Positions 12,665 through 20,673 of a DNA stretch of 64,000 nucleotides are shown piece after piece. The stretch covers positions 806,001 through 870,000 of the forward strand of contig JAFREQ010000096.1 in the NCBI GenBank assembly GCA_025331565.1, written 5' to 3'. A program made the position numbers and the translations under genes. Below the pieces are notes generated by a model. The model was given only the letters and a program-made list of their open reading frames with translations. It made no database searches and was not told the origin of the DNA. The stretch is from Holacanthus passer. Its lineage: Eukaryota; Chordata; Actinopteri; Pomacanthidae. The first letter of the stretch is position 1, and each line of letters opens with the position of its first letter.

Positions 12665-13648
12665 CTGTACATGTATCTGGGCTGGATCCCATTAAAAAGA
12701 AAAAGTAATCTGTTTAAGTCCTAACTTGCATGTGCGTGTGTATTTCTATATATGTCTACAGGGGCCCAAGATGAGGCTGACACCATGCAGACTATTGCTA
12801 AGCTAAAACATGAGGTAAGATTTGACTTTTTCACTGTAACCTAAACTTGAAAATGAGTCATTTGTGACTGGATTTCAAACATGTATGACTCTTCCATGTG
12901 ACCCCCCCCTCTCCAGATGAACGTCCTCTCCCGTCAGGTCACCGCCGTCAGTCAGGAGCTGCAGGAAATGACGCGTCTTCTCAAACCCCTGTTCCACAAC
13001 ACCTCCACGCTGCTGATGCCCACTGCTGTGACTCCGCCTCCCAGCGTGTCTTCGCACAGCTGCTCCCCTGCCCCGCCCCTTCTTACTCAAAATGCACCTA
13101 CGGACTGTTCAGATTATCAAAATCCTTCGTCCATCCTGGTACCTTCCTCTTCTCCGCTGAGCATGACGAAGGTGTTACAAGGAGAGTTTGATCCACTTCA
13201 ACAAACCATCACCTCCCAGAATCCTCATCAGGCCAGTCCCGCCCCCCTGGTCTCTCATTGCTCAGCTCCCCCGTCACTCAACAGCTCTCCCCATGAGCAC
13301 ACGCTTGTGCCACATCCCTACTCCTCCTCCTCCATCCCTTCTCTTTCATCAAGCCGCCCATCATCCATCACTCCCCTTCTGGTAGACTTATCAGGACCTG
13401 GGAGTGAGCCACAAACACAGTCCCGTCTCCCGCTCCTGTCCCTGTCTGAGTCCCAGCTCCAGCCCCAGTCCCAGTTCATGTCCTGCTCTTATCCCCATTC
13501 ACTGTCCCAGCCTCAGCTCCAGCCCCTTCTCCAGCCCTCCAGCATGGCATCACACCCCCGCGAACCCCTCCCCAACCAGCAGGAGGCGGAGTGGGGCGAG
13601 CACACCGCCCAGCTCAGCTTCATCGACGAAGGACGGCCCTCGGTGTGA
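1539..13648 (+). CDS. ELK-type (KCNH3/4/8 clade) voltage-gated K+ channel, 3' nine exons
   Basis: Pore-forming subunit of a voltage-gated potassium channel of the KCNH/ELK clade, a tetrameric plasma-membrane protein mainly of neurons. Joining 1539-1746, 2643-3020, 3260-3459, 4129-4378, 6863-7077, 10958-11232, 12513-12622, 12762-12814 and 12917-13648 gives 806 codons plus TGA with all phases matching. Numbering from the first visible residue: S4 about 5-24, S5 about 25-54, an unusually long turret 80-150, selectivity filter SVGFGN 171-176, S6 about 186-215, C-linker and cyclic-nucleotide-binding-homology domain about 216-417 with the ELK intrinsic-ligand motif YNL at 408-410, then a Ser/Pro-rich tail with a short coiled coil about 546-590. 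The N-terminal PAS domain and S1-S3 are outside the window. The S4-pore part reads most like KCNH3, while the C-linker and CNBHD read more like KCNH8/KCNH4, so I name the clade but not the paralogue. Confidence 0.93.
1757..1804. repeat. Degenerate TATATTG/TATTG tandem repeat
   Basis: A short tract of repeated atattgtatt-type units begins about ten bases after the exon A donor. It ends in gtattgtag, which resembles an acceptor, but nothing coding follows. Confidence 0.75.
2191..2402 (+). mobile_element. Teleost interspersed repeat (ggctcaggtgg-aagagcggg type)
   Basis: It reads ggctcaggtggaagagcggg, then a TCCATTAATC block, a taaaccctaaattgctt block and a terminal agcgcttt...ctttataaatg. I recognise the order from a very common fish repeat whose consensus includes '...gctcaggtggtagagcggg', 'ccccaaattgctcc' and 'aaagcgctatataaatgc'. 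It is diverged, with the middle shortened. A second relative lies at about 18625-18839. Family assignment is from memory. Confidence 0.6.
2643..3020 (+). CDS. ELK channel exon B: turret, pore helix, selectivity filter, start of S6
   Basis: Encodes GWLHELAKRL, then an extended turret rich in Ser, Gly, Asn and Thr with four N-X-S/T sequons (Asn108, 113, 132 and 142 of the visible protein), then GGPSVRSSYVTSLYFALSS, the filter SVGFGN and the start of S6. The donor is G|gtgggc, phase 1. The sequence flanking the filter (YVTSLYFALSS, NVSANTDSEKIF) is KCNH3-like. Confidence 0.95.
3260..3459 (+). CDS. ELK channel exon C: S6 and C-linker
   Basis: The acceptor is cctctgtag. The exon encodes the S6 gate region ALMHAVVFGNVTAIIQRMYS and the C-linker up to NNGIDVSE, ending on a full codon before gtagga. 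RRSLYHTRTKDLKDFIRVH is typical of KCNH8/KCNH4. Confidence 0.95.
3460..4128 (+). other. Intron C/D
   Basis: A 669-bp AT-rich intron ending in cattccacag. I see no repeats or other structure in it. Confidence 0.85.
4129..4378 (+). CDS. ELK channel exon D: C-linker end and CNBHD beta roll
   Basis: Begins LLKDFPDELRADIAMHLNKE and continues through ASRGCLRSLS, APGEFLIRQGDALQAIYFV and CSGSMEVLKDNTVLAILG. This is the cyclic-nucleotide-binding-homology fold of the EAG superfamily. The donor is G|gtaaag, phase 1. Most positions match KCNH8. Confidence 0.95.
4379..6862 (+). other. Intron D/E
   Basis: A 2.5-kb intron, AT-rich, with CA tracts at about 5969-5979 and 6071-6104. It has no further exon that I can support. 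It ends in tctctccag. Confidence 0.8.
6071..6104. repeat. (CA)n microsatellite
   Basis: A perfect CA run preceded by a short CT run. It produces the His-Thr repeat open frames on both strands, which are not genes. Confidence 0.95.
6863..7077 (+). CDS. ELK channel exon E: end of CNBHD with intrinsic ligand
   Basis: Encodes GDLIGSDCLTQEEVIKTN, then VKALTYCDLQYISLKGLREV and YPDYAQKF, and ends DLTYNLREGHNTE before gtaggg. YNL is the self-ligand that occupies the nucleotide pocket in ELK channels, so this domain should not depend on cAMP or cGMP. This is family knowledge applied to a motif seen here. Confidence 0.93.
7260..7800 (-). mobile_element. Decayed non-LTR retrotransposon (LINE) fragment, antisense
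   Basis: The segment has phrases I recognise from a very common fish LINE read antisense: a gcctgggccac-agtggcagcaggct block, cctccagctcctcctgg, gttcccaggccagatgg, ctgctctgggatctcctcccag, and further on aaggcgcccaag followed by an acttccttcatttgg block. Indels break every frame. The family name is uncertain, and so are the borders. Confidence 0.6.
10561..10690. mobile_element. LINE 3'-tail-like segment with GATA repeat
   Basis: A (GATA)n tract at 10584-10601 runs into actttatttgtcccaaactg and gggaaactcttgtgttacag. This order (GATA repeat, actttattgatccc, aactgggaaattcttgtgtt) is a familiar 3' end of fish LINEs. Only the tail is present. Confidence 0.6.
10958..11232 (+). CDS. ELK channel exon F: proximal C-terminal tail
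   Basis: Encodes an acidic linker (KKLPSIKEDEEGSGSEGE), a basic-proline segment with three RSPL repeats in a row, and ends at the conserved ELK motif PDLSPR. KKLPSI.EDEE matches RLPSIVEDEE of KCNH8. The donor is CG|gtgagg, phase 2; the next exon supplies the last base of the Arg codon. Confidence 0.9.
11233..12512 (+). other. Intron F/G
   Basis: A 1.3-kb AT-rich intron with a T-run shortly before the acceptor ctgtcctcag. I see no other feature. Confidence 0.8.
12513..12622 (+). CDS. ELK channel exon G: FVDGIE motif
   Basis: Begins with FVDGIEAEHQ, the continuation of the conserved ELK sequence PDLSPR(I/V)VDGIED, then a Ser-rich segment with the conserved FDFSPS. The donor is G|gttaca and runs straight into a CA microsatellite. 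Confidence 0.88.
12626..12661. repeat. (CA)n microsatellite just after exon G donor
   Basis: The CA run starts four bases after the exon border, within the donor consensus region. Length variation here could affect use of the donor. Confidence 0.95.
12762..12814 (+). CDS. ELK channel exon H: first half of the C-terminal coiled coil
   Basis: A 53-bp exon encoding AQDEADTMQTIAKLKHE between the acceptor gtctacag and the donor gtaaga. The next exon continues the heptad pattern. KCNH8 and KCNH4 have an equivalent short helical segment. Confidence 0.85.
12917..13648 (+). CDS. ELK channel exon I: coiled coil end and Ser/Pro tail, stop TGA
   Basis: Starts with MNVLSRQVTAVSQELQEMTR (second half of the coiled coil). 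About 210 residues of low-complexity Ser/Pro/Gln sequence follow, including repeated QSQ and PQ units, and it ends SFIDEGRPSV. The internal Met at the exon start is not a translation start: the acceptor ctctccag precedes it and phase 0 joins exon H. The tail has no alignable counterpart in my memory of the mammalian paralogues. Confidence 0.88.
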   Translation: MNVLSRQVTAVSQELQEMTRLLKPLFHNTSTLLMPTAVTPPPSVSSHSCSPAPPLLTQNAPTDCSDYQNPSSILVPSSSPLSMTKVLQGEFDPLQQTITSQNPHQASPAPLVSHCSAPPSLNSSPHEHTLVPHPYSSSSIPSLSSSRPSSITPLLVDLSGPGSEPQTQSRLPLLSLSESQLQPQSQFMSCSYPHSLSQPQLQPLLQPSSMASHPREPLPNQQEAEWGEHTAQLSFIDEGRPSV

Positions 13649-14655
13649 ACAGAAGAAGAAGAAGAAGATGGGGACACTGGCACAGGACTGACAGACAGAA
13701 GCAACCAGCATGCCACACAACTTACTGCATGACAAACATTTGCCCAGAGTTTGGCATGTGAGTTCAGATGTTTCTAACTATTCTTAACTGTGATCATGAG
13801 CACCAGTTGTAAGCAGATCTGATAATAAAATAGTTTGTTTTACAGTTTCATTTGATTTGTTTGACAGGATGACACTTCAATTATAACCTCTTTTCAGAGT
13901 TCACAATCAGTTTTGTTGCCAAGTAGGTTTTCTGGTTAATTATATAAACAAAGGAATGAAAAAAATACATTCAGATTTCTAAAACACTTTAGTTTACATA
14001 ATGGTTAGTTGTTATATACTTTTAAGTTTAAGTGATTTAATCAGCTAAAAAGTGCAAAAAACTAGTTAACTCCTTTTGTGATTTTTTGTGTTTAAAAAGT
14101 TGCAAAAATGAAAACAATTAGCCTCACATTTACAGTTCAGAAACACATTTAAAGAACTTTAAAGGTGCCGTCAGAAAACGTGAAGGCGGTAACAGACTTA
14201 TGAGGCTTTAAGCTGCAGAGCAACTTCTCTGTACTAAGAGATAATGTGAGTAAACCAGAGGCGGGACAAAGTCACTGTTTGTTAAGCCACAAGTGAGTCT
14301 CAAATCTTGGCTATGTTAACTTTTAAGTTTGGAATTCTAAAAAAAGCCATTATTTAGCAGGTGCAACGTGATTGGCTGCTGTTTTAAAGGATACCTGTTG
14401 TCAGGTATGGTCAGATTTTTTTTCTACTTCTTCTAAAGCATAACTTTTAATACTGGGGATTTGAGAGGAGATCCAGAGGAAGTCCAACTCATGCTATTAA
14501 AACTCAGCAGTGTGTATCCCAAAGTTTAGCATGGAGTGAAAGAATCAATGACCTCCTCCCAAGATCACTATCCCTTATGTACAGTATATTGCACATGCAC
14601 TACCAGACACTCAGACACAGTGATGACACAACTATGTAATTCCTGGTTATTCAGT
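13649..14655 (+). other. 3' UTR of the ELK gene and gap to the crystallin gene
   Basis: It begins with the channel 3' UTR, which would end soon after the AATAAA at 13824-13829. The rest, AT-rich, is the space between two tail-to-tail genes. I see no open frame or repeat. Confidence 0.7.
13824..13829 (+). terminator. Poly(A) signal AATAAA of the ELK channel gene
   Basis: Canonical hexamer about 176 bases after the stop codon, the first on the + strand after the CDS. Confidence 0.6.
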
Positions 14656-14661
14656 TTTATT
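14656..14661 (-). terminator. Poly(A) signal AATAAA of the crystallin gene
   Basis: Reads tttatt on + (AATAAA on -), about 87 bases downstream of the crystallin stop codon. Lens crystallin genes usually have short 3' UTRs, so the distance fits. Confidence 0.65.
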
Positions 14662-14747
14662 GTAGCTGTGGCTCTTGCTTTATCTCTCTCATTTGCCAAT
14701 CATGAGCCAATCAGAAGCAGATGAAGAGGTGAGAAAAAGGCGAGTCT

Positions 14748-15020
14748 CTACTCAGTTAGCCTCCTAAAAGACTGCACAGTGGGACAGACGGCGCCCCAAT
14801 CCACCGGCTTGCGGTACTCGCCTTTCTCCAGCAGGTACTGACGCCCCTTGTAGTTAGGGTGCTCGTAGAAGACCCACCAGCCCCCCAGGACCCTGCAGGA
14901 GTGAACCTCCCTCCAGTGGAACTTCTCCAGCACCGAGGGACAGTCCTCGGTCGCCTCGAACACCTGACCGGAAAAGTCCCCTTTGACATAGAGCTGGATC
15001 TTGTTGGGGTCTCCACTGGC
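14748..15020 (-). CDS. crygs-like: Crystallin exon 3: C-terminal domain
   Basis: Acceptor cctccag on the - strand, then ASGDPNKIQLYVKGDFSGQV, the third and fourth Greek-key motifs (with FYEHPNYKGRQYLLEKGEY) and the stop TAG. It encodes 90 residues. Confidence 0.95.
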   Translation of the reverse strand, partial: ASGDPNKIQLYVKGDFSGQVFEATEDCPSVLEKFHWREVHSCRVLGGWWVFYEHPNYKGRQYLLEKGEYRKPVDWGAVCPTVQSFRRLTE

Positions 15021-16084
15021 CTGGAGGTGGACGGAAAGGGAAGGAGGGTTTGGAACGATGTGTTGCAAACATGGATGGGAAGAAAGTTTTACTACGAGAT
15101 GGATACAGATGGATGAAGAAATGGATAAATACAAAGAGGATGTGTCATGGTAGGTCTCAACTATATCACTGCAAAAAATATTATATTTAGCCTTCAAGAC
15201 AAAAACAGGGTTTACTTACAGTTTTTAACAAAATCACAAGAAATGAGTAACATTAAATTAAACAGTAAAATGAGATTTCAAGACTCAATGATGGAAAAAA
15301 ACAAGGGAAATATGATGCAGTAATATTTTGATGAGTTTTGTTGCAAGTGAATTCAGCATCTTCAAAGTCAAGTGTTTTAAAAAATTGAATATCTTTTCAT
15401 TATTTGACACAAATTTGACACTTCAGACAAATTCAGGCAGGTGTCATTGCAGATTTTATAAGCTAATATGCCTGAAAATGGGTAAAAATGGAGCAACCCA
15501 ACATAGAACAGTAGCACAGCACCTTCACAGGCTATGACCAAACTGGCCGGTAGCATCACCACTGACTTGACCTTGACCCCCTGACCTCTACAAATAGTGC
15601 ATTCGTATGCTTACGAAGTGAATCATCCTGCAGGAGCTGACTCTGTCGTTGAGGCCGATCCAGCTCTGGTAGTCGGGGTACTCGCCTCTGGTCAGGACAT
15701 ACTGGTAGCCCATGTAGTTCGGTCTCTCGTAGATCACCCAGGTCCCGCTTTCCACCCGGGCCGAGTTGCAGCGGCTCAGGTAGGAGTGGAAGTCGCTGCA
15801 GTCGCTGTCGCACTCATACCTGCGACCCTGGTAGTTCTTGTCCTCGTAGAAGATGATCTGGAGGACGGTACATGTGTGAGTCTGAGATCGAGATGAAAAT
15901 GGATTTTTGTCCCTGTAATATCTATATCTAAGAGTTGTACGCTTGTAAATTAAGTTTGTATATGTAAAGTATTTTTTGTCTGCGAGGTTACAGCTAAAAA
16001 AAAAAAAAAAATATTACAGGCACAAAACTTTATTTTTCAAGCATCATTTTCAGGATTATTTAATATTCAACTCACCCTGCCCAT
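14748..16084 (-). CDS. crygs-like: Gamma-S-type crystallin, complete, three exons
   Basis: Water-soluble structural protein of the eye lens, with no enzymatic role. Joining 16076-16084, 15615-15857 and 14748-15020 gives 174 residues, the usual length for a gamma crystallin. The exon pattern is classic: a three-codon exon 1 (MGR), exon 2 for the N-terminal domain (two Greek keys, starting IIFYEDKNYQGRRYEC), and exon 3 for the C-terminal domain (two Greek keys). The ending RKPVDWGAVCPTVQSFRRL is very near mammalian CRYGS (RKPIDWGAASPAVQSFRR) and unlike the Met-rich fish gamma-M proteins. All introns are phase 0. It is convergent with the upstream channel gene. Lens-type expression is inferred from family and promoter motifs, not shown. 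Alternative: another gamma subtype (gamma-N or gamma-B); the C-terminus argues for gamma-S. Confidence 0.93.
15021..15614 (-). other. Crystallin intron 2
   Basis: A 594-bp phase-0 intron between the two domain exons (gtaagc ... cctccag on the - strand). AT-rich, with no other feature. Confidence 0.9.
15615..15857 (-). CDS. crygs-like: Crystallin exon 2: N-terminal domain
   Basis: Encodes 81 residues: first Greek key IIFYEDKNYQGRRYEC, CDFHSYLS-type loop (CSDFHSYLSRCNS), second key WVIYERPNYMGYQYVL and the end GLNDRVSSCRMIHF. Both borders are good consensus sites (cctccag and gtaagc on -). Confidence 0.96.
16076..16084 (-). CDS. crygs-like: Crystallin exon 1: three codons (MGR)
   Basis: ATG GGC AGG followed by gtgagt on the - strand. 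A nine-base coding part of exon 1 is normal for gamma crystallins. The TATA box lies about 110 bases upstream. Confidence 0.88.
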
Positions 16085-16194
16085 CCTGGGACTAGCTGTG
16101 CTCCACCTGTGGTCTCCCTTGAATATGTGTGTGTTATACAATGTAAGTGCTGTGTGTGTGTGTGTGAGTGTGTGCTCATACGTGCCCTGCTTCT

Positions 16195-16202
16195 CTTTTA
16201 TA
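16195..16202 (-). promoter_or_regulatory. TATA box of the crystallin gene
   Basis: TATAAAAG on the - strand, which would place the transcription start near 16165-16172 and give a 5' UTR of about 80-90 bases. Confidence 0.7.
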
Positions 16203-16225
16203 CCTTCCTAGCCCTCTATGATTGA

Positions 16226-16240
16226 GACAATTGCTTTGTC
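16226..16240. promoter_or_regulatory. Inverted SOX-like pair upstream of the crystallin TATA box
   Basis: gacaattgctttgtc has a GACAA / TTGTC inverted pair, and the right half contains ACAAAG on the - strand, a SOX core. SOX2 (with PAX6 or MAF) is a known activator of gamma-crystallin promoters. The function here is inferred. Confidence 0.45.
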
Positions 16241-16261
16241 ATGAGAACGAGATCCAAAATT

Positions 16262-16268
16262 TGAGTCA
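16262..16268. promoter_or_regulatory. MAF/AP-1 type core TGAGTCA upstream of the crystallin gene
   Basis: TGAGTCA is the core of a T-MARE; large MAF proteins drive crystallin genes through such sites. It lies about 60 bases upstream of the TATA box, the expected range. The flanks are only a partial match to a full MARE. Confidence 0.45.
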
Positions 16269-17224
16269 GTGGTTCCATTGCTAGTCATGTTTTCCAGAAA
16301 GAGACTGTGGGATTACGCTGCATAAAGACCTCGGCCACTGACCGACTCTTTACAGCGAACTGTAAACACACTGCACACACACAGAGATGCACAAACACAC
16401 GCTGACATAAATACAAATATTATGGACCTGCGTTTGATGGTTGTGTAAATGTTAAATGGTTGTGGTGGTTTAACCCAGTCAGGACTGTGGCACAAACCGG
16501 TGCAAAGGTTTCTGCACAAAACAGCCATGTCAGCTTTTGTGTGTGCACCAAAAAACTTTGATCATCAATAGCAGCGCTGAGCTGAACACACGAGTTAATG
16601 TGTTTTAAATGCAAGTGGCAGCTCTCGTCCAATCAGTGCAATTGATACTCATTAAGGTCATCAATGCTGCAATACACAATATATCCATACATCAACCCAG
16701 TGTTCAGCTCAACTCCCAGCTGGTTCATACATATGCAGCTGCTGGGATTCTGTATGGACTTCACAAGTTGAAATGCATCTTAAACTGCAGTTCCTCCAAT
16801 GATCACCAGAGGCCGGTATTGTTTCACATTTTGTCCACCCATAAATCCCCTTATCTTTAACTGAACACAACCAATGCAATAATAAAACATAGAAACATTA
16901 TTTGAAGGGTAAATTAATTTCAACACTAGATGGAAGAATCCCCCAACTTTAAAGTACTAAACTTTTATAAACTTTATAAGGCCATAATAGTGTCTGAGTG
17001 TGTGATTTCCAGCAAGTGACAAAGAACAAACAAGTAAATGACATAATAAATAAATAAAAATAAAACAAAACAATATAAAAATAGATTCATGCAGATATAA
17101 GAACACTGCTGATAGATTTCTTGCTTTCAAAACTCTGCATCTGGTTTCTAACCCAATTTTCACAAAACTCCAGAATCAGGTTTATTTCCAAGTTGATTAT
17201 CAATTTTTATAATTTATCTCAGTT

Positions 17225-17670
17225 CAAGTGGCTTTATTGGCACGATGAATTACAAACAATACAATGTTTAACACAAACTTTACCATGAATTATGAATTAT
17301 GTTATGAATATTTCCTTTGTTATATTGATCTCTAAGACTTTGGATTGTGGCCTGTCTTCATGCTACTTCCACTGCCAGGTTGTGTTCACTCAGTCTGTAT
17401 TCAGTCAGTGATCTCCTCAGTTTTGTATCAGACCCTGTGGTCAAGTATGTTGCCACAGTGAACTGTCTGTTTAGGGCTGCATATGTTTCCATTTTGTTCT
17501 GGGATCCAGTATTTTTTCTTTGGCTTTTGTCAGTTGGGTCGAATGCTCTGAGAGCTTGTGTCATGAAGCTGAGGTGGATGTGATGAATTGACCTGAGCAG
17601 TTCGCCCATCAGGCCGAGGACACTCATTTGTGGGTTCAACTCATAACCACTTGTTTTTGAATTGTTCCAG
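17225..17670. mobile_element. Probable teleost interspersed repeat
   Basis: It opens with ttcaagtggctttattggca and then has gattgtggcctgtcttcatg, ttcactcagtctgtattcag and tttagggctgcatatgtttc. I recall this order from dispersed fish sequences; the class is unknown to me. Borders are approximate. Confidence 0.4.
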
Positions 17671-18525
17671 AAATGTAGGCTCCTTTTTGAATATTTAACA
17701 CCTTTAACAAAATGATATTGGTCTAATTATCCTTTTACATAATTAATGATGAATGGATAAAATAAGTTATCTCACTGTCTATATTGTAGGTGAGGACAGG
17801 TGATGTGAGGTCATTATCTACATGTCATTACCATAGTCAACACAGGGGGGCAGCATTTCCCCAGTGAAAAGATAAGATCTCTTCTACAGTTTAGTGTGAA
17901 AAGCAAAGTAGAATCTTTGTGCTGACAAATAAAACATATAGTGGATTAGTGTTGCCAGAAAGTTGGCAGAAAATTAGTCAGCAACTATTTTGATCATTTA
18001 AGTGAAGGATACCAAACATTTATCAGAATGTGCTTCTTCTTGGCTTCATCAGAATCATCATAATAAATTGGATATCTTTAGGGTTCCGACTTTTTGGACA
18101 AAACAAGACCGATGACGTCTTTGCACAATTCTTTCCACATTTCATTGACCAAACAATTATTCAATTCATCTGGAAAATAATTAGCAGCTTAACTGATTGT
18201 GAAGATAATCCATTAATTGCAACTTTAGTTGTTGAGACATTTCATACACAAAGAAACTAAAGCAGAAAAAGAAAGACATTAATACACATAAAATTACACA
18301 AAGCAAAAAAGAACAAGAACTAAGATAAAGTTAATTCCTTAAAGATTAGGTTCAGTAAATTTAAATTCTCTAAACATAGGAGTCCAGATTGTGATTGTGT
18401 GACTAATGTGTTTAATATCAAATATTAAATGCATCATTATTTGCTGTCACAGGTTGTAAGAGCCGGCTTGTTTTCACCGAGCCTTGTGAGACAGCACTCT
18501 GTTATTGCCACGCATACGCCAAACA

Positions 18526-18565
18526 AGACTGCAGACAACATCCAGTCAACCATGAAACAACAGCC

Positions 18566-18604
<39 letters not shown>
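18526..18604. repeat. CA tract with upstream unit shared with 33303-33346
   Basis: The segment gactgcagacaacatccagt plus caaccatgaaacaacagcct and a CA run recurs with few changes at 33303-33346. It is therefore part of a dispersed repeat unit rather than unique sequence. Confidence 0.7.
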
Positions 18605-18606
<2 letters not shown>

Positions 18607-18624
18607 TCTCAGGTCAGTCTACAT

Positions 18625-18720
18625 GTTGGGCAAGATCCTGAACCCCTGGATACAGCCATCAGTGTGAGTGTGCGTGTGAATGGTTATGGTGATGAGCAGG
18701 TGGCCTTGCATGCATACCAC

Positions 18721-18771
<51 letters not shown>

Positions 18772-18839
18772 GGTGAACACTGGCTTGACTCGTAAAGCCA
18801 AGTGGTTGGTAGGACTAGAAAAGGGCTATATAAATTTAC
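18625..18839 (+). mobile_element. Teleost interspersed repeat (second relative of the 2191 element)
   Basis: Runs from tgttgggcaagatcctgaac through a (GT)n tract at 18723-18768 to gaatgggtgaacactggctt and ggctatataaattta. These are the 3' half phrases of the same common repeat as at 2191-2402. Confidence 0.55.
18723..18768. repeat. (GT)n microsatellite
   Basis: A 46-base GT run inside the interspersed repeat. Confidence 0.95.
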
Positions 18840-20641
18840 ACACACACACACTGGGCCCTGCTGCTCATGGTGAGTGACTTGTGGCGAGCTGTCAGAGATA
18901 CTTAAGATGATGTACACACACAAACCGCAGAGGAGGAGCGACAAGAAGGCAGACAGGCTGAGTGGTAATGATAGGTGACTATTCTCCGTCTAGAATAAAT
19001 CAAGGAAAGCTGACCGCTGCCGGTGAACACCAGCCTGGACAGACACAGGAACAAACACATGAGTGATGGATGGGTGGAAGATGTGAAAGAAGTTCTCAGG
19101 AAAGTACAGACTTCACCTCTTTTTTAAACAGCGAAGAGTTTTTCATTTCACTCGTCTGCTCTTAAAGAGAATGAAGACAATGCATCACTGGAATCACACT
19201 GTCAGTCAGTCTTTGTAGTTTGAATCCCACCCAAACGAGGAATATAGACAACTTCTGGTAAATTGTCTCTGAGGTTTGAGTTCGGTCAGAGAATTTTGCG
19301 GTAAAAGTCAAATTTTAATATTTCGCTCAAAATGAGAGATTTCTGAGATTTAACTGTAAAAGATGAAAATCACAAACGTAAATGATTAAAAGCAGAATTC
19401 TAAACATTGCACATCAGAGATCATGATTTATACCCAGAGGTCCAGATATCTGGGACTTCAGACATTAATGAGAGAATTTGTTTTCTCTTTTTTACCCTTT
19501 GTCTTAATCTCCTTCTCTATTAAACATTGAGAGCAACACTAAAATCTTCAGCTGGCCTGAAAATTAAAAAACAACTCCTGTCTGCACCAGCTTTCAGCCA
19601 ACGGTTATACACTGCACATTAGATTAGTTGTTATCTGACCAATCATCTCCAGACAATCTGCTTCATGTACAAACTTACTTAACTTGGATATTCAAAGCCA
19701 TGACTCCAAATTTAAGTACAAATTTGAAGAAGAGCAAAGACAAAAGTTTAAATCTTTAAAGGAAATCTGTGACTAATAATTACACTGATCAACTTTACAG
19801 ATCAGGATTTTTTATTTCTTTTATTTATATAAATGTTGTCTGTAACTAAAACAGCTTTAATACAGATGAAGTAATATTATTAATTTGTTTAACCTTTATC
19901 TGTATGAAGGTGCTTCAATGAGCACAGTTTGGTCTCTTTTGCACGAGCTCCATTTGTACAGAACAATAAAAAAAACTGCTGATAAAAGACGAGGATGGTG
20001 AAAGATGACAAAAGAATAAAGATGGGCATCATACCAACAATAACAAATAGAGACAAGAATATGAGGCCTAGAAAACCTTAAAGGTCTGCACGCACTCACA
20101 TCTAACCACTCGGGCAGGTATGTGAAAACTACACACACAGCTACAGTTAATTTAATCAAAGTAAAGAAAAACATTAAAATGGCTTCTTTTTTGTACGAAG
20201 CTCTGTTTTGACTTGTGGAACCTTTAGGACAAGACACGTCTGATAAAGTGAGTTACATATCACACAAGTTGTGTGTTAGTAAGAGAACCCTCGGGTTGGA
20301 CCTTTAAAGTGGTTTAAAAACCGACCCATCATATACAGTTAAAGGGACAATGCCAGGGTTACAAATTGCAGCGAGGGAGGAAGGATTTGCTCGGAAAAGA
20401 AGGTTTGCCTGGAATGTTCAACTCGGGTCAAAAAATTCCCCAGAGCATATTTTTGTCCCTTTTAATCCTGTAATGTTTTTCCACCAGTAGGGGGCAGCTT
20501 CTCTATTACATCCACTGTGATCATGTGTAACTTTCTAAACGTTGTATTTCTTCTGTAATCAGAAAGCATCACAGTATCTATTGAAGACACTGTTATGATG
20601 AACTCCTGACATACGTGACCTTTATAAAACCTCACACTCTT

Positions 20642-20673
20642 CTCCTCCTCCTCCTCCTCCTCCTCCTCCTCCT
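20642..20673. repeat. (CTC)n trinucleotide repeat
   Basis: About ten CTC units. It yields a run of Glu in the antisense frame, which is not a gene. Confidence 0.95.
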
